10,799 nucleotides of DNA from Acidobacteria bacterium AH-259-G07 (GTDB taxonomy: Bacteria; Acidobacteriota; UBA6911; RPQK01; JADFOI01), in contig JALLON010000069.1 in the NCBI GenBank assembly GCA_027717925.1, forward strand, positions 1-10,799, given 5' to 3'. Both the position numbers and the translations under genes were made by a program. The notes beneath the pieces are model-generated. The model had not been told where the DNA came from. It was given only the letters and a program-made list of their open reading frames with translations, and did no database searches. Numbering within the stretch: position 1 is the first letter of the stretch; each line of letters begins with the position of its first letter. Shown here piece after piece: positions 6,137-10,799 of this stretch.

Positions 6137-7153
6137 ATGGCAGAAACGCAACCAACTCGTCGCACTTTCTTACGCAACTCGACACTGGCGGCGGCCGCGG
6201 CCCTGCTCGGAACCTTTTCAACGACCGGGTACAGCTCCAGTCCTCGGAAGGCGGAGGGTGTTCGCCGCTATAATCCGAAAAAGGATGGCGGCTGCGCCGT
6301 CTCCTTCGGGTATGACATGGACATGCCCTGCGGCGGCAATACCTACCTGTACGACCGCAGTCTCGGCTGGCTCTACACCGATGAATGCGCTGCCCACGGC
6401 CATCTCAACCAGGACGTTCGTGACTATATCAATCTTCTCGGGGCCCGCGCTGAGGATGCCGGGGTAAAACTGCAATTCTTTCTCGAGGGCAATACCTTCG
6501 AGAAGCCCGAGGACATGGCGCATTGGAAGGCCTTCGCCAAACGCGGCCACGCCATGGACAGCCACATGTACTACCACGATTCTCTGATTCGTACGCCCGT
6601 CGAGGAAGTCACCCGGCAACTCGGGAAGACCAAACATCTTATCGAGACCGAACTGCAACAGAAAAACATTGGCCTACGCGGTCCCGGCGGCTACCGCAAC
6701 GCATTGCGCGGTCGTGAGGATGTCCAGCGAGCGGTCCTCGAAGCCGGGATCGAATGGGTGAGCACGCAATTCCAATATCCATCCAACCGGGACGATGACC
6801 GCGCCTGGGTGGAACGGATCCCGGAGCAGCAACCGTTTTACTATGAGACGGGGCTGTTGGAGATTCCTTTCGCCGGTCACCAGGACCGCTCCTTCTTCGA
6901 CGTCGATATGGGTGGCAGCCCGCGCCCCGTCGATGAATGGATTGCTTACTTGAAGCAATGTATCGATATTGCCTACGAAAAGAACTTGTTCCTCGCCCTG
7001 ACGGTGCACCCGAGCACAAGCTTCAAGCACGATCCGCAAGCGCGCTATCTGAAAGAAGTCTTCGCCTATTGTCGGCAGCGGCCGGATATCCTGGTCTGCA
7101 CGTACCGCGATATGTACCGGTGGATCTCGCAGGACAAGGCCGCTTATGCTTGA
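6137..7153 (+). CDS. Tat-exported polysaccharide deacetylase (NodB/CE4-like)
   Basis: This is a 338-residue protein whose N-terminus TRRTFLRNSTLAAAAALLGT (7-26) is a twin-arginine signal. The rest fits a divergent metal-dependent polysaccharide deacetylase, an enzyme class that removes N- or O-acetyl groups from glycans. Candidate metal site: Asp60/Asp62 in AVSFGYDMDMP, replacing the usual TFDDG, and His143 and His147 in GHAMDSHMYYH, matching the H-S/T-x-x-x-H motif. Arg181 in GLRGPGGYRN and His291 in LALTVHPS correspond to motifs 3 and 5. An insertion of about 30 residues (GGNTYLYDRSLGWLYTDECA) follows the first motif. The start is supported by AAGGA seven bases before the ATG. It is followed 125 bases downstream by a truncated Tat-type sulfatase on the same strand, suggesting a former glycan-processing unit. 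Substrate unknown. Confidence 0.85.
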   Translation: MAETQPTRRTFLRNSTLAAAAALLGTFSTTGYSSSPRKAEGVRRYNPKKDGGCAVSFGYDMDMPCGGNTYLYDRSLGWLYTDECAAHGHLNQDVRDYINLLGARAEDAGVKLQFFLEGNTFEKPEDMAHWKAFAKRGHAMDSHMYYHDSLIRTPVEEVTRQLGKTKHLIETELQQKNIGLRGPGGYRNALRGREDVQRAVLEAGIEWVSTQFQYPSNRDDDRAWVERIPEQQPFYYETGLLEIPFAGHQDRSFFDVDMGGSPRPVDEWIAYLKQCIDIAYEKNLFLALTVHPSTSFKHDPQARYLKEVFAYCRQRPDILVCTYRDMYRWISQDKAAYA

Positions 7154-7278
7154 CGGACAGGGACGCTGCCGGTACGGGTATCTTGAAGAACTCAAGCGGC
7201 TGGTGCCGACGGAGTGATTTCAGCTTCAATGTGTTCGCTAGAATGGACCCAATGCGCTTTTAACTTCGTATATATTTC

Positions 7279-8058
7279 ATGAAAGACATGGACCGGCGCC
7301 GTTTTCTCGCTTCACTCGGTCAGTTGGCTGCCTGCACGGTCGCCGCTCCCGCTCTGGGACAGTCCCCATCTGAACCCAACATCATTTTCATTCTGGCCGA
7401 CGACTGGGGTTGGGGAGATCTGGGTTGCTACGGGAATGAGCGTATCCGGACTCCCCACATTGATGGCCTCGCGCGGGAGGGCATCCGATTCACCCAGTTC
7501 TATCAGGCTGCAGCCGTCTGTTCTCCCAGCCGCGCCAGCTGCATGACCGGTCTTTTTACCCCAAGGCACGGTGTGCACAGCCACATGCAGGATATGGAAG
7601 GAAATCGGCGGCGGGGGATGCCTCTTTTTCTGGACCCAAACCGGCCCATGCTGGCCAGACTTCTGAAGCGGGCCGGTTATGCGACGGCTCATTTCGGAAA
7701 ATGGCATTTGACGTCGACTGATGACCCCAGCGCGCCTCCACCCCCGGCTTACGGATTCGATGCCCACCGGCTGACGGTAGGCGAAGGCTCCGCCATTCAC
7801 CTCCAGCCGGCCAGCATTCCGGGTTGGAATAGCTGGGAGGATGCCCGGCCCGGTCCGCACTGGGAAGCCTGGCGCGCCGAGGCCAGCTTTCGCATCATGG
7901 ACGAAACAATCCGGTTCATCCGTGAGCATCGCCAGCAGCCCTTTTATGTCCAGGCCTGGCTCTATGACACTCACGCGGTTCTTTCGCCGACTGCGGGGCA
8001 GATGAGCCCTTTCACTGGTATTCCCATGCCTTATCGAATCTACTACTCGGCCGCCTAG
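7279..8058 (+). pseudogene. Arylsulfatase, N-terminal half only (Tat signal)
   Basis: The frame encodes 259 residues of a type I sulfatase, enzymes that remove sulfate esters from glycans and other substrates outside the cytoplasm. It has a Tat-like signal (DRRRFLASLGQLAACTVAA, 5-23), the metal-binding Asp pair in ILADDWGWGDLGCYG (Asp41/42), and the maturation motif CSPSR at 81-85 whose Cys becomes formylglycine. It also has GKWHL (140-144) and the central YDTHAVLSP. It stops at TAG just after YRIYYSAA, where relatives continue with YYSAV..aDrqIG and then the essential (T/S)-D-N-G metal ligands. Family members are about 450-550 residues, so roughly half is missing and activity is not expected. 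No ribosome site is visible before either Met codon. The break meets a minus-strand fragment within two bases. Confidence 0.85.
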
Positions 8059-8059
8059 C

Positions 8060-8191
8060 CTAGGCAGATTCGTTGGGAAGATCGTAGTCTTCGGTAAAGC
8101 CCTCGTTGCGGCCCGACGGTCCCACGCCACCGCCCGGCCGGGGCGTAATCAGGTTCTTGCTTGACAATCGTTGTCCTTTCCCCGTAATCTC
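8060..8191 (-). pseudogene. SAF-domain fragment resembling sialic acid synthase (NeuB) C-terminus
   Basis: The minus strand has 43 open codons between stops at 8192-8194 and 8060-8062. They read KGQRLSSKNLITPRPGGGVG in the middle, which matches without gaps the SAF-domain pattern at the end of NeuB-type synthases (K-G-x-x-L-T-x-x-N-[LI]-x-x-x-R-P-G-x-G-[IV]-x-P). This domain (antifreeze-like) contributes to the active site of N-acetylneuraminate/legionaminate synthases. The TIM-barrel part is absent and an in-frame stop lies just upstream, so only debris is present. The end (NEGFTEDYDLPNESA) is not recognisable. The stretch is GC-rich, so a chance frame is possible, but the motif spacing is exact. 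No other sialic-acid genes are in the window. Confidence 0.5.
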
Positions 8192-8399
8192 CTAGTGAGG
8201 GCGGAGCAGATCTCTCCCACTGCGGACAGTGAGATCAACAGGTGCCAGACACGGGAAATCAGCCCACAAAGCGGATTCAGGAAAAACGGTGGTGGGTACG
8301 GCTAGCGGTGTTATGTAGTAGAAGACTTTGTGAGAAGCAAGTCCATCATCCACCTTGCTGCTTCAACGACAAGCTGAATAATGAAAGGAATTAGCAGAG
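8192..8399. other. Intergenic stretch before the desaturase
   Basis: No coding sequence was recognised in these 208 bases. The 12-mer GGTGCCAGACAC at 8241-8252 reads GTGTCTGGCACC on the other strand, a near-palindromic motif I remember as recurring beside REP-associated (IS200-like) transposases in several phyla; only one copy is present here. AAAGGA near 8384-8389, ten bases before the ATG, is the probable ribosome site of the desaturase. No strong promoter boxes were found. Confidence 0.3.
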
Positions 8400-9371
8400 A
8401 TGAAAGCGTATTTAGTGGGTGTAGTCCGATGGTTCGACACTTCGGCACGGGCCAAGGAACCTATCTCAGAGAGCGAATCCAGAGACCTTGACTGGATCAG
8501 ATCCATTCCTTTCCTCTTCCTCCATCTGATGTGTTTCGGCGTGATCTGGGTCGGGTGGAGTTGGACGGCGGTTCTGGTCGCCTTTGCGCTTTATTTTATC
8601 CGTATGTTTGCAGTGACTGGTTTCTATCATCGTTATTTTTCACACCGCACATTCAAGACGTCTCGTTGGGCCCAATTTCTCTTTGCAGTCTTTGGCAGTA
8701 CCGCTGTTCAGAAGGGGCCCCTGTGGTGGGCAGCCCATCACCGCCACCATCACCGCCATTCCGACCAGGAAAAAGACATCCATTCTCCACACACAAGCGG
8801 ATTTTTCTGGAGCCATATGGGATGGATTCTCTGCAAGTCGAACTTTCCAACTAACTTGAAAGCCGTTCCCGACCTGATAAAATTTCCTGAGCTCCGCTTC
8901 CTTGACCGCTTCGATTTAGTGGTTCCGATGCTCTTGGCATTGTTACTGTTCGCGTTCGGAACCTTTCTGCAATGGTCGGCTCCCCAGCTTGGAACTTCAG
9001 GCACGCAAATGCTCATTTGGGGCTTCTTTATTTCCACAGTCGTGCTCTTTCATGGTACCTGTACAATCAATTCTCTGGCTCACATGATGGGGAAAAAACG
9101 CTACCAAACTTCAGATGATAGCCGAAACAGTTTGATCCTCGCTTTGATCACCCTGGGAGAGGGCTGGCACAACAACCATCACCATTTTCCTGCTTCGGTG
9201 CGTCAAGGCTTCTACTGGTGGGAGATTGATATTAGTTACTACTTGCTGTATCTTCTTTCTCGGACCGGAATTATCTGGGACCTCAAACCGGTACCACAAG
9301 CTCGTAGAGTCAAAAGACTCATCCGAAACGTAAGTCTAAACTGTAAAGCCGATTACAGCCCGTCCAGCTAG
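8400..9371 (+). CDS. Membrane fatty-acid / acyl-CoA desaturase (delta-9 type)
   Basis: This is a complete 323-residue integral-membrane di-iron desaturase. It introduces a cis double bond into a fatty acyl chain, normally at C9, using O2 and an electron donor. All three histidine boxes are present: HRYFSH (77-82), HRHHH (114-118) and HNNHH (257-261), with the accessory NSLAH (224-228). Hydrophobic segments at about 35-70, 172-192 and 203-222 give the usual four-helix topology with the His boxes on the cytoplasmic side. Length and motif order fit the bacterial stearoyl-CoA desaturase-like group (Pfam FA_desaturase). There is no fused cytochrome b5, so electrons must come from a separate ferredoxin or reductase, none of which is nearby. 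It seems to be a single-gene unit, with debris upstream and a hairpin 18 bases downstream. Likely role: membrane fluidity. Acyl-CoA versus acyl-lipid substrate cannot be told. Confidence 0.93.
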   Translation: MKAYLVGVVRWFDTSARAKEPISESESRDLDWIRSIPFLFLHLMCFGVIWVGWSWTAVLVAFALYFIRMFAVTGFYHRYFSHRTFKTSRWAQFLFAVFGSTAVQKGPLWWAAHHRHHHRHSDQEKDIHSPHTSGFFWSHMGWILCKSNFPTNLKAVPDLIKFPELRFLDRFDLVVPMLLALLLFAFGTFLQWSAPQLGTSGTQMLIWGFFISTVVLFHGTCTINSLAHMMGKKRYQTSDDSRNSLILALITLGEGWHNNHHHFPASVRQGFYWWEIDISYYLLYLLSRTGIIWDLKPVPQARRVKRLIRNVSLNCKADYSPSS

Positions 9372-9388
9372 AACATCATGACAAAACC

Positions 9389-9406
9389 GGCCGAGAATCC
9401 TCGGTC
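9389..9406 (+). terminator. Hairpin downstream of the desaturase, possible weak terminator
   Basis: GGCCGAG-AATC-CTCGGTC forms a 7-bp stem (one G-T pair) with a 4-base loop, 18 bases after the desaturase stop. No T-run follows on the plus strand; on the minus strand GGTTTTGT follows. It may end or attenuate transcription, or only protect the mRNA 3' end. It also argues against translation starting at the ATG at 9378. Confidence 0.35.
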
Positions 9407-9450
9407 AGCCAGTGATAGACGTTGGACTCCAGAACAAACCAAAAGGTATC

Positions 9451-9464
9451 GGAGGATAGGGATG
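9451..9464 (+). promoter_or_regulatory. Ribosome binding site that fixes the phosphoesterase start
   Basis: GGAGG at 9451-9455 lies six bases before the ATG at 9462. This selects 9462 over the in-frame upstream ATG at 9378, which has no such site and would place 28 charged residues in front of the lipoprotein signal. Confidence 0.8.
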
Positions 9465-10799
9465 GGCCATAGAGTCCCTCTTCTCGCTGCAATGCTCTTT
9501 TGTGTCCTGACCTCGTGCGCACCTGAAGCGACGGTCACGCCGCAACCGGAAGACCTCTACATTGCGCCGTATCTTCAGAACGTGACACCGGCCGCCATTA
9601 CGGTGATGTGGGAGACCAGGGAGCCTGTGATCGGCACCATCGAATACGGTGTGGACGGGCGATTCAACGAGAGGGCCAGTGAAGCGGCGCCGGCCAAGAT
9701 CCATGAGGTCCACCTGACGGGGCTGATGGAGGGCACAACCTACGACTACCGCGTGCGCTACGGCAAGGTCGTGCTGCTTGCGGCCAGATTCACAACTGCC
9801 CCGACTCCGGGAACGAAAAACTGGCGCTTTGTCGTCTACGGCGACAGCCGGACCAACCCGGATACCCACGCCAAGAACGTCCAGCAGATCCTGTCACTGA
9901 AGCCCGGCTTTGTTCTGAACACGGGCGACCTGGTCTCGCAGGGCAAAGTCTACGAGCAATGGAAGGAACAGTACTTTGATCCCCTTCGGGGTTTGGCCGA
10001 GCACGTGCCCCTTTTCCCTTGCCTTGGCAATCACGAGCAGAATGCGGACCACTATTACAACTACATCTCGGTGCCTGATGAAAACCACGAGTCATACTAC
10101 TCTTTCAACTACGCCAACGCCCACATCATCTCCCTGAACAGCAACTCGAAAGACGCGCCCTTCGAGCACGGCCAGGCTCAGACCGAGTGGGTGATCAAGG
10201 ATCTCGAAGCCCATCGGGACGCCCAATGGAAGATCGTCTTTTTCCATCATCCCCTCTTCCGATGCCATCCGACGCGCGGCATCACACAGCAGCGCTGGGT
10301 CTGGCAGCCCATCTTTGACAAGTACGGCGTGGATCTCGTGTTCAATGGGCACGACCACTATTACCAGCGGACCTATGCTATCGGGAACTACACGGGCGAG
10401 AACAGAAGGGGCGTTTACCACGTCATCTCCGGTGGTGGCGGCGCAGGCACGTATCCCGTCGTCCCGAAGATGCATGCGGCGGCTCGGCGCCGCGTGCATC
10501 ACGTCACGCTGCTCGATGTGATGGACGACCGCATGGTCGGTCGGGCAATCGACATTGATGGGAACGTCTTCGACGCATTCGTGGTTGATAAGGAAGCAGA
10601 AAACTCGCCCGAAGAGTACATGTCCTACGAAATCTACCAGATCGAAAGAGATCTGAGCGCAGCCATCCTCAAGATGCCCGTCGTGGCGCTGCGCAAAGGA
10701 AGAGCGCGAATTGACACCACGCTGTCCGTCCCCAACCCCTTCGAAGTACCGATACGATTGTCCTTCACGTGGCGGAGCACCAACCGGTGGACCGTATCA
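9462..10799 (+). CDS. Lipoprotein metallophosphoesterase, purple acid phosphatase-like (partial)
   Basis: The frame is open from 9462 to the right edge (446 codons, no stop). It starts with a lipoprotein signal MGHRVPLLAAMLFCVLTSC, Cys19 being the lipidation site, then an N-terminal fibronectin-like domain (about 30-112, IAPYLQNVTPAAITVMWET...TTYDYRVRYG) as in purple acid phosphatases. The metallophosphoesterase domain (about 121-375) shows every block: GDSR (127-130), GDL (155-157), GNHE (189-192), FHHP (261-264) and GHDHYYQR (297-304). These bind a two-metal centre that hydrolyses phosphate mono- or diesters on the cell surface. The Tyr that colours true purple enzymes is not obvious (GDSR rather than GDxxY), so it is better called PAP-like. 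After the domain, a beta-rich C-terminal part begins (about 405 onward) and is cut by the window edge. It is 90 bases from the desaturase, behind a hairpin. Confidence 0.92.
   Translation, partial: MGHRVPLLAAMLFCVLTSCAPEATVTPQPEDLYIAPYLQNVTPAAITVMWETREPVIGTIEYGVDGRFNERASEAAPAKIHEVHLTGLMEGTTYDYRVRYGKVVLLAARFTTAPTPGTKNWRFVVYGDSRTNPDTHAKNVQQILSLKPGFVLNTGDLVSQGKVYEQWKEQYFDPLRGLAEHVPLFPCLGNHEQNADHYYNYISVPDENHESYYSFNYANAHIISLNSNSKDAPFEHGQAQTEWVIKDLEAHRDAQWKIVFFHHPLFRCHPTRGITQQRWVWQPIFDKYGVDLVFNGHDHYYQRTYAIGNYTGENRRGVYHVISGGGGAGTYPVVPKMHAAARRRVHHVTLLDVMDDRMVGRAIDIDGNVFDAFVVDKEAENSPEEYMSYEIYQIERDLSAAILKMPVVALRKGRARIDTTLSVPNPFEVPIRLSFTWRSTNRWTVS

Noticed and set aside
7146..7217. Short plus-strand frame MLDGQGRCRYGYLEELKRLV... 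overlapping the deacetylase stop by 8 bases
   Set aside because: It is only 23 codons, has no ribosome site and no recognised family. The ATG overlap with the deacetylase end is suggestive, but not enough to call a gene.
7312..8130. 272-codon minus-strand frame opposite the sulfatase
   Set aside because: The plus strand carries CSPSR and the other sulfatase motifs; the opposite frame has no family features.
8161..8190. Promoter-like TTGACA (8161-8166) with TAATCT 18 bases later, overlapping inverted repeat GACAA-TCG-TTGTC
   Set aside because: The -10 match is only three of six and the boxes lie inside the SAF-domain fragment, more than 200 bases from the desaturase start. Too weak to annotate.
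9378..9461. Upstream in-frame ATG giving a 28-residue N-terminal extension of the phosphoesterase
   Set aside because: It lacks a ribosome site, contains the post-desaturase hairpin, and would bury the lipoprotein signal.

Overview
The window looks like a piece of a bacterial chromosome, most likely from an Acidobacteriota-type organism. This rests on weak, indirect clues: the N-terminal end of a bacillithiol-synthesis gene (bshC), a protein-kinase tail of the 'DPRFQDL.RR.GL' type that I associate with Acidobacteria, several exported Tat- or Sec-dependent hydrolases, and moderate-to-high GC. No rRNA, tRNA or CRISPR array was seen.

Layout. Everything substantial from 105 to 5970 is on the minus strand and everything from 6137 to the end is on the plus strand. 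The switch point is 5971-6136. Minus-strand genes, read from right to left, are: a shortened four-helix-bundle protein (5665-5970), a truncated bshC (5313-5549), an exported right-handed beta-helix protein (3998-5320), an exported carbon-nitrogen hydrolase translationally linked to it (3110-3982), an integrase/transposase fragment (2941-3108), an exported protein with six 18-residue repeats (2074-2787), and a complete ABC-F ATPase (105-1955). Plus-strand genes are: a Tat-exported polysaccharide deacetylase (6137-7153), a Tat-type sulfatase cut off halfway (7279-8058), a membrane acyl-CoA/fatty-acid desaturase (8400-9371) and a lipoprotein metallophosphoesterase of purple-acid-phosphatase type that runs off the right edge (9462-10799).

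The most notable property is the amount of gene debris between intact genes. Seven fragments each keep only part of a recognisable family: a kinase C-terminus (2848-2934), an integrase C-terminus (2941-3108), a bshC N-terminus (5313-5549), a frameshifted LysR-type N-terminus (5588-5636), a four-helix-bundle gene lacking most of helix 1, a sulfatase N-terminal half, and a minus-strand fragment with the SAF-domain signature of sialic-acid-synthase (NeuB) proteins (8060-8191). At two places plus- and minus-strand fragments meet tail to tail within a few bases (2934/2941 and 8058/8060). This suggests repeated insertion and deletion, with the intact exported hydrolases as later arrivals or survivors.

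Functionally, the beta-helix protein, the exported amidase-like hydrolase, the deacetylase and the sulfatase remnant all fit handling of extracellular, amino- or sulfate-bearing polysaccharides, but the substrate cannot be read from the sequence. I found no clear new defence or mobile system. The best candidates for something new are the coupled beta-helix/nitrilase pair and its use of the old bshC leader.
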